A stretch of DNA of 64,000 bases from Pseudideonella sakaiensis (GCF_001293525.1 NZ_BBYR01000012.1:1-64000); one strand, 5' to 3'; positions 25,367-32,172 are shown, counted from the stretch's first letter. Translations and numbers: made by a program. The notes: generated from the sequence alone by a model not told the origin.

Positions 25367-25918
25367 TCAGAACGACTCGGCAACGGCCAATGCGGGGGCA
25401 TCGGCAGCGTCGTCGGCAGCATCGGCGACGGGCCTGGAAGGCTCCGGTGCCGAGGCTTGCTGCGCGGCGGGCGCGTCGGACGTCACAGGGACTTCCGGGT
25501 CGCGCTCGTCGGTCTCGGTCGGCTTGGGTTCGGCCTTGTAGACGAGCTTGCCGTCGACCTTGATCCAACTGACGAACAGCAGGCGGGCCTTGAGGCTCAC
25601 ACCCTGCTCGCCGGCACGCTTCCCCTTGGAGTAGGTGAAGGTGTCGGTCCACAGGTCGCCCAGGCGGAAGCCGATCATCACCTTCTTCTCGGCGTCGACC
25701 GCCTGAATGCAGCGGCGCACCAGGTGCTGCGCTTCCGAACCCGATACGCGCGTGTCGAAACGCACATACGAGACGTCGTCGCTGGGACCGTTCAGAGCCG
25801 CGATGTCGCAGGCCAGGAACGCATCGCCTTTCTTGGGCTTCACTTCGCGGATGCGATTGAGATACCCGAGGCCGGTGATGTGCAGATCGAAGTAGGACTT
25901 TTCGTTGGAAGTGGTCAT
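25367..25918 (-). CDS. DUF3577 / STY4534-family ICE replication protein
   Basis: A 183-residue protein matching the STY4534/DUF3577 family. The conserved N-terminal domain begins YFDLHITGLGYLNRIREVKP (from about residue 9) and includes FLACDIAALNG and YVRFDTRVSG, and then QHLVRRCIQAVDA. A Pro/Ala/Glu-rich tail from about residue 140 is probably disordered. The single beta-rich domain resembles single-strand DNA-binding folds, and the family is annotated as ICE replication-associated. It is the first gene of the third accessory transcription unit; upstream are a hairpin leader and a copy of the three-hairpin element. Start 25918 has an AGGAG site. Confidence 0.87.
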   Translation of the reverse strand: MTTSNEKSYFDLHITGLGYLNRIREVKPKKGDAFLACDIAALNGPSDDVSYVRFDTRVSGSEAQHLVRRCIQAVDAEKKVMIGFRLGDLWTDTFTYSKGKRAGEQGVSLKARLLFVSWIKVDGKLVYKAEPKPTETDERDPEVPVTSDAPAAQQASAPEPSRPVADAADDAADAPALAVAESF

Positions 25919-25942
25919 GGTGAATCTCCTGGGAACAATGAG

Positions 25943-25996
25943 GCGGAGACACACCCGACCCAAGGCGGGGAAGGTGTGGAACCCCCGCGTGGGTTG
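25943..25996 (-). promoter_or_regulatory. Hairpin leader before the DUF3577 gene
   Basis: On the minus strand an AACCCACGCGGGGG tag region is followed by a CACACC/GGGTGTG pair enclosing a CCCCGCC stretch. It ends about 24 bases before the start codon, between the upstream three-hairpin element and the gene. Confidence 0.5.
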
Positions 25997-26067
25997 ATGG
26001 AACAGCTTGGTGGCATCGCCATCGAGAACCGATGGCCGTTCGCGCATGGATGCCGGTGCGAACTGGG

Positions 26068-26151
26068 GTGATCAACGCGGTCGGAACCGCGTCGTCGTCT
26101 TGAAGACCGTGACGACCTGGGCATGTTGCTGACGCAAGTCAGCAGAACATG
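26068..26151 (-). ncRNA. Three-hairpin structured element, copy A (upstream of DUF3577)
   Basis: Minus-strand transcript would fold into three consecutive hairpins. Hairpin 1 pairs CATGTT with AACATG and GCTGAC with GTCAGC (26120-26149). Hairpin 2 pairs GTCGTC with GACGAC around an 11-base loop (26092-26114). Hairpin 3 is ACGCGGT-TCCG-ACCGCGT (26073-26090). It is one of three related copies with compensatory changes, placed between the terminator of the preceding unit and the DUF3577 gene. Position and UNCG-type loops fit what I recall of the published DUF3577 RNA motif (Weinberg and colleagues, 2017). Confidence 0.65.
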
Positions 26152-26222
26152 GCAGTGAGCGTGGCGCCGGGATGGCGCGCAGGCGAGCGGCAATCGGCAC
26201 TCGCGGCTGTCCACATTGCCGG

Positions 26223-26250
26223 GAAGAAAGAGGCCCCCGGAGCGGGGGCC
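26223..26250 (-). terminator. Terminator after the DUF3085 gene
   Basis: Minus strand: GGCCCCC, loop GCTCC, GGGGGCC, then TCTTTCTT. A strong stem followed by a T-rich run, 13 bases past the DUF3085 stop, ends the second accessory transcription unit. Confidence 0.8.
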
Positions 26251-26262
26251 AGGGATGGGCGG

Positions 26263-26628
26263 TCAGTTACCGCTGGGCGTGGGAGGAACCGCCTGCAGCG
26301 ACAGGTGTGTCGTGGTAGCGGACACGTCGAGGTCGTCCTCGCTGCGCAGGATGCGCGCAAACACGCCCTCCTGCGGATCGAAGAACTCGCCAAAGTCATC
26401 GCCGGCGAACTCGGCACGCGCCAGTTCCCACCAGTCGTCGAAGCCATCGACATCCGGGTTGCAGCCGGCGGCATAGGCGATGGTCTTCTGGCGACCATCG
26501 GGTCGGCGCTCGCCGCGCTCGGCCAGGAAGTACACGCCCTGATCCTTGATCAGGATGACGCGGCATTGATTCGCCACCGCTTCGGCGAGCACGGGCCGCA
26601 GCTCCGTGCCTTTGAATCGAACAGTCAT
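26263..26628 (-). CDS. DUF3085 domain protein
   Basis: A 121-residue protein matching DUF3085: it opens with a small beta-alpha unit (MTVRFKGTELRPVLAEA, VILIKDQGVYFLAERGE) and has an acidic centre with YAAGCNPDVDGFDDWWELAR. The C-terminus is a polar tail. The family is confined largely to ICEs and plasmids of Proteobacteria and has no known activity. It is the last gene of its unit, with a perfect ten-base-pair hairpin between it and the upstream gene and a terminator right after it. Start 26628 lies behind a GGAG site. Confidence 0.83.
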   Translation of the reverse strand: MTVRFKGTELRPVLAEAVANQCRVILIKDQGVYFLAERGERRPDGRQKTIAYAAGCNPDVDGFDDWWELARAEFAGDDFGEFFDPQEGVFARILRSEDDLDVSATTTHLSLQAVPPTPSGN

Positions 26629-26658
26629 GGGTGTGATCTCCAGGGGGCGGGAAGAGAG

Positions 26659-26683
26659 GCTTCCCGCCGCGAGGGCGGGAAGC
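26659..26683 (-). promoter_or_regulatory. Perfect hairpin before the DUF3085 gene
   Basis: Ten-base-pair stem GCTTCCCGCC/GGCGGGAAGC with a five-base loop, between the stop of the upstream gene (26694) and the DUF3085 start. There is no CCACCC tag and no clean T-run, so an intercistronic processing or attenuation role is as likely as termination. Confidence 0.5.
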
Positions 26684-26693
26684 TGCTGTGAGA

Positions 26694-27491
26694 TCAGTGC
26701 CGGATAGCCTTACGACACGACAGGCACTGCACGCGGATGCGCCGCCAGCTCCCGTCGTCGATCAGCTGTTCCAGCGTCTCGCCGAGGACGTCGAAGAACA
26801 CCTCATCGACCCGTTCAATCAGCTCGCCGTCGCGGTGCAGCTCCACCGCGTAGAGGTCGAGGCCACGCTCATACAGCACGGTGACGCGACCCTGGAACTT
26901 CATCGTGGCGACGGTGAAGCCGATGGCCGGTGGCGTGCGGATGATCTCGGCGGGCAGCGGATCGACCCAGGTGATGTCCCGCGCACCGGCATCCACCAAC
27001 AGGTGGGTGATGCGCCGGAAACCATCGGGAGCGGGCAACTGCTCCAGTTGGACGATCAGTTCCTGCAGCTCGGGGCAGCGCGGCTCGGGGATCGGCAGCT
27101 TCGCCGGTGCGGAACCGAGCACGAACCGCTTCACCGTGTAGGGCTGGCCGTCGGCGGTGAACTCGGTCTGCTCCTCGGGCGTGTCCGCCCGCTGACCGTC
27201 GAAGCGGCGTCTGACATAGGGTTCGACCTGCACCTTGGCGCCCTCGTCGGGCACTTCGGTCACGAGGGTGCGATCGAGCACCGCGAACTCGGCCCGTGCC
27301 GTCTTGACGATGATGGCCTCGTCGGTGGTGGCGATGACCTTGCCCTCGAAAGGCTTCGGGTCGATGTGAAAGCCCAGCGTCGAAACCTTGGGCTGGCCGT
27401 CGAAGATGTTGAACTTGAACGAACGGACGTTGGAAGGCACATGACCGACGACGAGCGTCGGCATCTGTGCGCGGATGGCTTGGGTATCCAT
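26694..27491 (-). CDS. Conserved ICE protein of unknown function, 265 aa
   Basis: A soluble protein I know only as part of this accessory block. The first third is beta-rich (TLVVGHVPSNVRSFKFNIFD, VIATTDEAIIVKTARAEFAV). The middle has FVLGSAPAKLPIPEPRCPEL, and the C-terminal part contains FTVATMKFQGRVTVLYERGLDLYAVEL. It ends with a CLSCRK motif, a lone CxxC that could be half of a metal site. No signal or membrane segment. It is the first gene of the second accessory unit; a tagged hairpin leader and three-hairpin copy B lie upstream. Start 27491 has GGAG spacing of about eight. Confidence 0.75.
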   Translation of the reverse strand: MDTQAIRAQMPTLVVGHVPSNVRSFKFNIFDGQPKVSTLGFHIDPKPFEGKVIATTDEAIIVKTARAEFAVLDRTLVTEVPDEGAKVQVEPYVRRRFDGQRADTPEEQTEFTADGQPYTVKRFVLGSAPAKLPIPEPRCPELQELIVQLEQLPAPDGFRRITHLLVDAGARDITWVDPLPAEIIRTPPAIGFTVATMKFQGRVTVLYERGLDLYAVELHRDGELIERVDEVFFDVLGETLEQLIDDGSWRRIRVQCLSCRKAIRH

Positions 27492-27513
27492 GGGGAGACT
27501 CCTTGTGGCAGCC

Positions 27514-27561
27514 AAGGGACTCCCGCCCGCAAGGGAGGTCGATCCCTTGAGGGTGAGGTGG
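27514..27561 (-). promoter_or_regulatory. Hairpin leader before the 265-aa gene
   Basis: On the minus strand a CCACCTCACCC tag is followed by TCAAGGGATCGACCTCCCTTG and then GCGGGCGGGAG, so two AAGGGA/TCCCTT arms pair. It ends about 20 bases before the start codon. Confidence 0.5.
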
Positions 27562-27592
27562 ATGGACGCGGCATGCGTCCGGCGAAAGAAAC

Positions 27593-27671
27593 GACCAGCG
27601 CGGCGGACCGCACCGCAGTCTCGAAGGTCTCGACTGCCTGGGCATGCTGCCGGCAACGCCAGCGAACATGC
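27593..27671 (-). ncRNA. Three-hairpin structured element, copy B
   Basis: Same three-hairpin plan as copy A. Hairpin 2 is GCAGTC/GACTGC around an 11-base loop (27615-27637). Hairpin 3 on the minus strand is GTGCGG-TCCG-CCGCGC (27598-27613); it needs a G-U pair that works only in the minus-strand transcript, because the plus strand would show a C-A mismatch. Hairpin 1 keeps the outer CATG/CATG pairing with altered inner bases. It lies between the DUF5983 terminator and the 265-aa gene. Confidence 0.62.
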
Positions 27672-27740
27672 GGCCAGCGTGCGGCACATGGCGGCGGCCG
27701 TCCGCCGGGAATCGGCAATGCGCCGGCACCGCGTTCCGCG

Positions 27741-27768
27741 AAAAAGAAGAGCCCCGACGTGGGGGCTC
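27741..27768 (-). terminator. Terminator after the DUF5983 gene
   Basis: Minus strand: GAGCCCC, loop, GGGGCTC, then TTCTTTTT, starting 14 bases past the stop codon. Classical intrinsic terminator; it ends the first accessory transcription unit. Confidence 0.82.
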
Positions 27769-27782
27769 GAATGGGTTGCGGG

Positions 27783-28499
27783 TTACTCGTCGTCGTAGAG
27801 CGTCAGTCCGTCCAGCACGGGCGCGTCGGCATCGAAGATCAGCAGCCGCACGTCGGCGAGCGCAGCCAGGTGCAACACTTCCACGAGGGACTCCGGCATG
27901 CCCTTGGCCCGGTGCTCCTGCCGAAGCTCTTCGGCGGTGATGCCCTCGACATGCTGCAGGTTCGCATCCGTCCAGGGCGTGGCGATCAGCTTCATGCCGA
28001 CCGCCGGGCTGTAGGGAATGCGGAAGGCCACGAACAAAAAACCGCTCGGCGTGGCGATGTCCGCCAGTTCGGCGAGGAAGCGGCCGGCCTCCTCGGTGAT
28101 ATGCGCCGAACTGATTTCCCAAGCACGGCTGTAGAACCCGGTCTCGAAGCGCAGGCGGCGTACCACCTCGCGCGCGGCTTCCTCGGAGTAGGTATCGCCG
28201 ACGTGCAGCGGCTGGCCGGCTTCTTCGGCCATGACGGCGTAGACGAGGTTTCGGGCGATACCGTGGCTGGGGCACTGCGCGTCCAGCTCGGGCGGCACGT
28301 TCTGGCCCTCGGTGATCAGCGCGAAGTCGTCGCAGAAGACGCAGGCATGGCGCTCGACTTGGCTGTCCGGCAGGTGCGACTGCGAGACGTGCAGCGGCAG
28401 ATAGCTCAGCGGGCAGTCGTCGTCGTAGGAAATCGCCAGCAGCCGCTGCACGGACAGGCCATCGTAGCCGCGGACGAAGGGGTTTTTGGAATGAGACAT
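27783..28499 (-). CDS. DUF5983 family protein
   Basis: A 238-residue soluble protein. The C-terminal LADVRLLIFDADAPVLDGL with an acidic YDDE end is the conserved tail of DUF5983 proteins. Other visible blocks are a CVFCDDFALITEG segment with CxxC and GFLFVAFRIPYSP in the centre. The family is found in ICEs and conjugative plasmids and has no assigned function. It is the last gene of the first accessory unit and is followed by a strong terminator. Start 28499 has a GGAGGAAT sequence nearby and a hairpin leader upstream. Confidence 0.8.
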   Translation of the reverse strand: MSHSKNPFVRGYDGLSVQRLLAISYDDDCPLSYLPLHVSQSHLPDSQVERHACVFCDDFALITEGQNVPPELDAQCPSHGIARNLVYAVMAEEAGQPLHVGDTYSEEAAREVVRRLRFETGFYSRAWEISSAHITEEAGRFLAELADIATPSGFLFVAFRIPYSPAVGMKLIATPWTDANLQHVEGITAEELRQEHRAKGMPESLVEVLHLAALADVRLLIFDADAPVLDGLTLYDDE

Positions 28500-28528
28500 G
28501 GGATTCCTCCAGCAGAGGATGGCCGAGG

Positions 28529-28563
28529 CAATCCCCTGCCGGGGATTGAACCCCAGCGAGTGG
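28529..28563 (-). promoter_or_regulatory. Hairpin leader before the DUF5983 gene
   Basis: Minus strand: CCACTCGCTGGGG tag region, then CAATCCCC-GGCA-GGGGATTG, a perfect eight-base-pair hairpin, about 30 bases before the start codon. Confidence 0.6.
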
Positions 28564-28625
28564 ATGAAGTGGCAACCGGTCAGCCGGCCGCGGCGTCGGG
28601 CCGCCCTGGTGGCGGGCGGTGCAAG

Positions 28626-28652
28626 TCAGTGGAAGATGGTGATTCGGGACAT
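28626..28652 (-). CDS. Eight-codon ORF behind a hairpin leader
   Basis: A complete small ORF, MSRITIFH and a stop, placed exactly where other leaders are followed by a full gene: tagged hairpin, AGGAG ribosome-binding site, then ATG. It is either a leader peptide of the downstream DUF5983 gene (its stop is about 125 bases upstream of that start) or the stump of a gene lost by deletion. Nothing else in the roughly 250-base interval looks coding. Confidence 0.35.
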   Translation of the reverse strand: MSRITIFH

Positions 28653-28675
28653 GGCCGCTCCTGCGAAAAGAAGGA

Positions 28676-28720
28676 GGGACATGGCCCCGAACGGGGACGC
28701 ATGTCCCTCGTGGGGGTGGG
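28676..28720 (-). promoter_or_regulatory. Hairpin leader before the eight-codon ORF
   Basis: Minus strand: CCCACCCCC tag, GGGACATGCGTCCCC, loop GTTC, GGGGCCATGTCCC. Nested arms GGGACATG/CATGTCCC and CCCC/GGGG reproduce the helicase leader almost exactly. Confidence 0.6.
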
Positions 28721-28750
28721 ATGAAAAGACGGCGGGTTGCCAGGCGCGGC

Positions 28751-29143
28751 TCACCAGCCGTTGTAGTGCAGCGTGAGGTCGGCGATGACCTGGCGCCGTT
28801 CCAGATCGAGGCCGCCGAAGTCGGACAGCCCCTCGAAGCCGCAACGCTTGAGCATCGCGCCGCCCTCGCGGGAGTTGTAGAAGCTCACCATCGCGGACAG
28901 GAACATGCGTTGACCGCTGCTCAGCACACCCAGGGCGTCGTTGAGCATCAGCATGTTGGGCCGCAGGTCCCACTTGGTGGTGGCACGCTGCAGACCTTCG
29001 CGTGTGCCGTCGCCGAACCACTCGTGGCCGGCGATCTGCGCGCCGCGCTTCCAGGCCTCGAAGAAGGCCTGCGGTGCAGCGTCGAAGTGCGCCTGTTCCA
29101 GCGCCATCTGATCGAGCACGTCTTCGGGTAAAGACAGATTCAT
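28751..29143 (-). CDS. Conserved ICE protein of unknown function, 130 aa
   Basis: A helical, soluble protein of the accessory block. The N-terminal half is acidic with aromatic residues (DQMALEQAHFDAAPQAFFEA), the centre reads KWDLRPNMLMLNDALGVLS, and the C-terminal part has FLSAMVSFYNSREGGAML followed by GLDLERRQVIADLTLHYNGW. I recognise it as a frequent hypothetical protein in ICEs of this family, but not a named domain. It starts 25 bases after the upstream small gene ends and has no hairpin leader of its own, so those two genes are probably translated from one message as a pair. Confidence 0.75.
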   Translation of the reverse strand: MNLSLPEDVLDQMALEQAHFDAAPQAFFEAWKRGAQIAGHEWFGDGTREGLQRATTKWDLRPNMLMLNDALGVLSSGQRMFLSAMVSFYNSREGGAMLKRCGFEGLSDFGGLDLERRQVIADLTLHYNGW

Positions 29144-29168
29144 GAGAGAACTCCTTGAAGGGTGGGAA

Positions 29169-29405
29169 TCAGGGGTGAGCGCGCTGTATCCAGGCATGGG
29201 TATCCAGGGCGCGCTGTGCTGCGAGGTGGGTCGGGAAATACTCGACGGACTCCCGCGATACCGGGCCTTCGTCGTCTTGCGTGCCGATGTAGTGGCCGGC
29301 CGCGCTGCGCAGCACCCGTAGCGGCAAACGCTTGCCGGTCCAGGCCAGCGCCAGCGCACCACTGCGTACTGCGGTTGCAGAGGAAGATGCGGAAGGTTCA
29401 GACAT
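29169..29405 (-). CDS. Small conserved ICE protein, 78 aa
   Basis: A short soluble protein with a Ser-rich start (MSEPSASSSATA), a central LPLRVLRSAAGHYIGTQDD stretch and a C-terminal YFPTHLAAQRALDTHAWIQR segment. The pattern resembles small ICE proteins annotated only as hypothetical. It is the first gene of the first accessory transcription unit, with a tagged hairpin leader and the three-hairpin element copy C upstream. The neighbouring ars operon is divergent. Start 29405 has an AAGGAG site. Confidence 0.72.
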   Translation of the reverse strand: MSEPSASSSATAVRSGALALAWTGKRLPLRVLRSAAGHYIGTQDDEGPVSRESVEYFPTHLAAQRALDTHAWIQRAHP

Positions 29406-29425
29406 GCCGTGCTCCTTGGTGGGTC

Positions 29426-29468
29426 GGGGAGCACGCATCCCGCAGGGGATGGAGTTCCCCTCGGGTGG
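29426..29468 (-). promoter_or_regulatory. Hairpin leader before the 78-aa gene
   Basis: Minus strand: CCACCC tag, GAGGGGAACT, then CATCCCCTGCGGGATG hairpin, ending about 20 bases before the start codon. Same order of tag, stem and ribosome-binding site as the other leaders. Confidence 0.58.
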
Positions 29469-29535
29469 TTGAGAAAAGTGCATCGTCGCCAGGCCGGCGA
29501 GCGTCCGCGGTGGGCGATGCGAAGCGGACTGGATC

Positions 29536-29615
29536 GGTCAACGCGGCGAACCGCGTTGCAGTCTTGAAGACCGGGACTGCCAGGGCATGCCGCTGACGAC
29601 TGTCAGCAACGCATG
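29536..29615 (-). ncRNA. Three-hairpin structured element, copy C
   Basis: Minus strand: hairpin 1 CATGC...GCATG with inner GCTGAC/GTCAGC (29585-29615); hairpin 2 GCAGTC/GACTGC with an 11-base loop (29558-29580); hairpin 3 AACGCGG-TTCG-CCGCGTT (29540-29557). Stem 1 and stem 3 bases differ from copies A and B in paired positions while pairing is kept. It lies upstream of the 78-aa gene that opens the first accessory unit. Confidence 0.65.
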
Positions 29616-29717
29616 AGGGTGAGCTTCGGACTATCAGATAGCCGCGTCACGCAGCAATCGGGCGCAGTAGCGTCCCCGATTGGGGTCGGGCGCGCCCGGT
29701 CCTCTATTGCGATGCGC

Positions 29718-29752
29718 TTGCAAAATGATTCAATAGATGTTGTATTATTGAA
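29718..29752 (+). promoter_or_regulatory. ars promoter with ArsR operator
   Basis: A sigma-70-type promoter: -35 TTGCAA at 29718-29723, a 17-base spacer, and -10 TGTATT at 29741-29746. An inverted repeat TTCAATA (29729-29735) / TATTGAA (29746-29752) covers the spacer and -10, the usual place for an ArsR dimer. The expected transcription start is about 29753, two bases before the arsR ATG, and no ribosome-binding sequence is visible, so arsR may be translated from a leaderless message. Confidence 0.72.
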
Positions 29753-29754
29753 CC

Positions 29755-30084
29755 ATGAACGAGACCCAAGCCGTGTCCGCCCTGGGCGCCCTGGCCCACA
29801 CCCAGCGCCTTCGCGTGTTCCGCGCCCTGGTCGTCGCCGGCCCCGAAGGGCTCACGCCCAGCGTCCTGGCCGACCAACTCGACGTGGCCCGCAACACCCT
29901 GTCCTTCCATCTGAAGGAGCTGGCCCATGCCGGCCTCGTCACCATCGAGCAACAGGGCCGCAACCTGATCTACCGCGCCGACTTCGCCCACATGAACGGG
30001 CTGCTTGGCTACCTGACCGACCACTGCTGCCAGGGCGACGTGTGCGAGGCCAACGACTCTCCAAGTGCTTGCACCTCCTGCTGA
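29755..30084 (+). CDS. arsR: ArsR-family arsenic-responsive repressor
   Basis: A 109-residue winged-helix repressor. The recognition region VLADQLDVARNTLSFHLKEL (about residues 38-57) is a textbook ArsR HTH, followed by the AGLVTIEQQGRNLIYRAD wing. A cysteine cluster near the C-terminus (HCCQGDVC around residues 89-96, and a final SACTSC) is the probable As(III) sensor, at a place seen in one of the ArsR subgroups with C-terminal metal sites. It is the first gene of the five-gene ars operon and should repress it from the overlapping operator until arsenite binds. Confidence 0.92.
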   Translation: MNETQAVSALGALAHTQRLRVFRALVVAGPEGLTPSVLADQLDVARNTLSFHLKELAHAGLVTIEQQGRNLIYRADFAHMNGLLGYLTDHCCQGDVCEANDSPSACTSC

Positions 30085-30096
30085 AAGGAAACTCCC

Positions 30097-30561
30097 ATGA
30101 AACGCTTCCACGTCCACCTGCACGTCGATGACTTGAACCGCAGCATCGGCTTCTATTCCCAACTGTTCGCCGCGCAGCCGGCTCGCATCGAGGCCGACTA
30201 CGCGAAGTGGATGCTCGAAGACCCGCCGGTCAACTTCGCCATCTCCACGCGCGGCAGCAAGCCGGGCATCGACCACCTGGGCATCCAGACCGATGACGCC
30301 GACGAACTCTCCGCCCTGAAGGCCCGCGCGCAGGCTGCCGACATGGCGCTGCTCGACGAAGGCACCACGACCTGCTGCTATGCGCGCAGTGAGAAGCACT
30401 GGGTCACCGACCCTCAGGGCGTGGCCTGGGAGTATTTCCACACGCTGGGCAACATCCCCGTGTTCAACGAAGCGGCCCCGGCCGTTCCGGGCGCGGCCGC
30501 GGCATGCTGCGCACCCAGCAATGGCCACACCGCACCGAAGCGGGCCAGTTCCTGTTGCTGA
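30097..30561 (+). CDS. arsI: ArsI/CadI-type C-As lyase, vicinal oxygen chelate enzyme
   Basis: A 154-residue glyoxalase-fold dioxygenase that cleaves the carbon-arsenic bond of trivalent methylarsenicals, or acts as a metal-binding protein in CadI-annotated members. Metal ligands fit the fold: His in HVHLHVDDL near the N-terminus, His in GIDHLGIQ, and Glu in WEYFHTLG. The pair of cysteines in TTCCYARSEKHW (around residues 92-103) is the trivalent organoarsenical site of ArsI enzymes. A Cys-rich tail (CCAP ... SSCC) adds further thiols. It lies 12 bases after arsR and 12 bases before arsC. Confidence 0.85.
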   Translation: MKRFHVHLHVDDLNRSIGFYSQLFAAQPARIEADYAKWMLEDPPVNFAISTRGSKPGIDHLGIQTDDADELSALKARAQAADMALLDEGTTTCCYARSEKHWVTDPQGVAWEYFHTLGNIPVFNEAAPAVPGAAAACCAPSNGHTAPKRASSCC

Positions 30562-30573
30562 GGCGAGGCGAGC

Positions 30574-31071
30574 ATGACGACAGAGACCACCTACAACGCG
30601 CTGTTCATCTGCACGGGCAATTCGGCCCGGTCGATCCTCGCCGAGGGCATCCTGAATTCGCTGGGCCAAGGGCGCTTCCGCGCCTACTCCGCGGGCAGCC
30701 ATCCCAAGGGCGAGGTGCATCCGCAGGCGCTCGCCACACTGGAGCGGCTGCGCCTGCCGACGACCGGCTACCGCAGCAAGAGTTGGGACGAGTTCGTAGT
30801 GCCCGAAGCGCCGGTGTTCGACTTCATCTTCACCGTCTGCGACAACGCAGCCGGCGAGGTCTGCCCGGTGTGGCCGGGGCGCCCGATGTCGGCACACTGG
30901 GGCGTTCCCGACCCCGCCGCCGTCGAAGGCACAGAGGAACAGCAGCGCAAGGCGTTCATGGACGCCGCGTTGACGCTCAAGCGTCGCATCGAGCTGTTCC
31001 TGTCGCTGCCGCTCCAACGGCTCGATGCCATGTCGCTGCAGCATGAGCTGCGCGTCATCGGCAAGCAGTGA
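30574..31071 (+). CDS. arsC: Arsenate reductase, LMW-phosphatase (thioredoxin-coupled) type
   Basis: A 165-residue enzyme reducing As(V) to As(III). The N-terminal P-loop FICTGNSARS has the C-x5-R catalytic loop of low-molecular-weight phosphatase-like ArsC proteins. FTVCDNAAGEVCPVWPG supplies the second and third redox cysteines (about residues 89 and 96), and HWGVPDPAAVEG is the family's conserved block with the general-acid Asp. A normal-length single domain, in the middle of the ars operon directly before the efflux pump. Confidence 0.92.
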   Translation: MTTETTYNALFICTGNSARSILAEGILNSLGQGRFRAYSAGSHPKGEVHPQALATLERLRLPTTGYRSKSWDEFVVPEAPVFDFIFTVCDNAAGEVCPVWPGRPMSAHWGVPDPAAVEGTEEQQRKAFMDAALTLKRRIELFLSLPLQRLDAMSLQHELRVIGKQ

Positions 31072-31080
31072 GGTAGCACG

Positions 31081-32172
31081 ATGACCGTACAGACCGAGGC
31101 CGTCGCCGCCACGCCATCGTTCTCGATGAGCATCTTCGAGCGCTACCTGACGGTGTGGGTACTGCTGTGCATCGTCGCCGGCATCGCCCTGGGCCAGTTC
31201 GCGCCCGGGGCATTCCAGGCCGTCGGCCGTATGGAAGTGGCCCAGGTCAACCTGCCGGTCGGCCTGCTGATCTGGATCATGGTGATCCCGATGCTGCTCA
31301 AGGTGGACTTCGGCGCGCTCGGCCAGGTCCGCCAGCACTGGCGCGGCATCGGCGTGACGCTGTTCGTCAATTGGGCGGTCAAGCCGTTCTCGATGGCGCT
31401 GCTGGCCTGGCTGTTCATCCGCCACGTCTTCGCCGACTGGCTGCCGGCCGACCAGCTCGACAGCTACGTCGCCGGGCTGATCCTGCTGGCCGCCGCACCA
31501 TGCACAGCGATGGTGTTCGTGTGGAGCCGACTGACCGGCGGCGACCCGGTGTTCACTCTGTCGCAGGTGGCGCTGAACGACACCATCATGGTGTTCGCCT
31601 TCGCGCCCATCGTCGGGCTGCTGCTGGGCCTGTCGGCGATCACCGTGCCGTGGGACACACTGCTGACCTCGGTGGTGCTCTACATCATCATCCCCGTCGT
31701 CCTCGCGCAGGTGTGGCGCCGCACGCTGCTACGTCGCGGCCAGGCCGCGTTCGACCGCACGCTGGAACGCCTCGGCCCGCTCTCAATCGCAGCGCTGCTG
31801 CTGACGCTGGTGCTGCTGTTCGCCTTCCAGGGCCAGGCCATCCTGCAGCAGCCGCTGGTCATCGCCATGCTGGCGGTGCCGATCCTGATCCAGGTGTTCT
31901 TCAACTCCGGCCTGGCCTACTGGCTCAACCGCAGGGTGGGCGAGAAGCACAGCATCGCCTGTCCCTCGGCGCTGATCGGCGCGAGCAACTTCTTCGAGCT
32001 GGCCGTGGCGGCGGCCATCAGCCTATTCGGCTTCCAGTCCGGCGCGGCCCTCGCCACCGTGGTCGGCGTGCTGATCGAAGTGCCGGTGATGCTGCTGGTG
32101 GTGCGCGTGGTCAACCGTTCCCGCGCTTGGTACGAACAGGCCCCGCGCAACGCAGCGACGCATCCGGCATGA
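31081..32172 (+). CDS. acr3: ACR3-family arsenite efflux transporter
   Basis: A 363-residue membrane transporter exporting arsenite. It shows about ten hydrophobic helices; the conserved AAPCTAMVFVWSRLTGGDP segment (around residues 138-156) carries the essential cysteine of ACR3 permeases, and NWAVKPFSMALLAWLF is the preceding conserved block. The name arsB is often given to it, but the sequence is ACR3, not ArsB. The stop overlaps the start of the arsC-arsN fusion (ATGA), so the two are coupled. Confidence 0.93.
   Translation: MTVQTEAVAATPSFSMSIFERYLTVWVLLCIVAGIALGQFAPGAFQAVGRMEVAQVNLPVGLLIWIMVIPMLLKVDFGALGQVRQHWRGIGVTLFVNWAVKPFSMALLAWLFIRHVFADWLPADQLDSYVAGLILLAAAPCTAMVFVWSRLTGGDPVFTLSQVALNDTIMVFAFAPIVGLLLGLSAITVPWDTLLTSVVLYIIIPVVLAQVWRRTLLRRGQAAFDRTLERLGPLSIAALLLTLVLLFAFQGQAILQQPLVIAMLAVPILIQVFFNSGLAYWLNRRVGEKHSIACPSALIGASNFFELAVAAAISLFGFQSGAALATVVGVLIEVPVMLLVVRVVNRSRAWYEQAPRNAATHPA

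Noticed and set aside
26659-26683. Perfect hairpin before DUF3085 as a rho-independent terminator
   Set aside because: The stem is strong but the following minus-strand bases are CTCTCTTCCC, not a T-run, and the DUF3085 gene follows directly; kept as an intercistronic hairpin instead.
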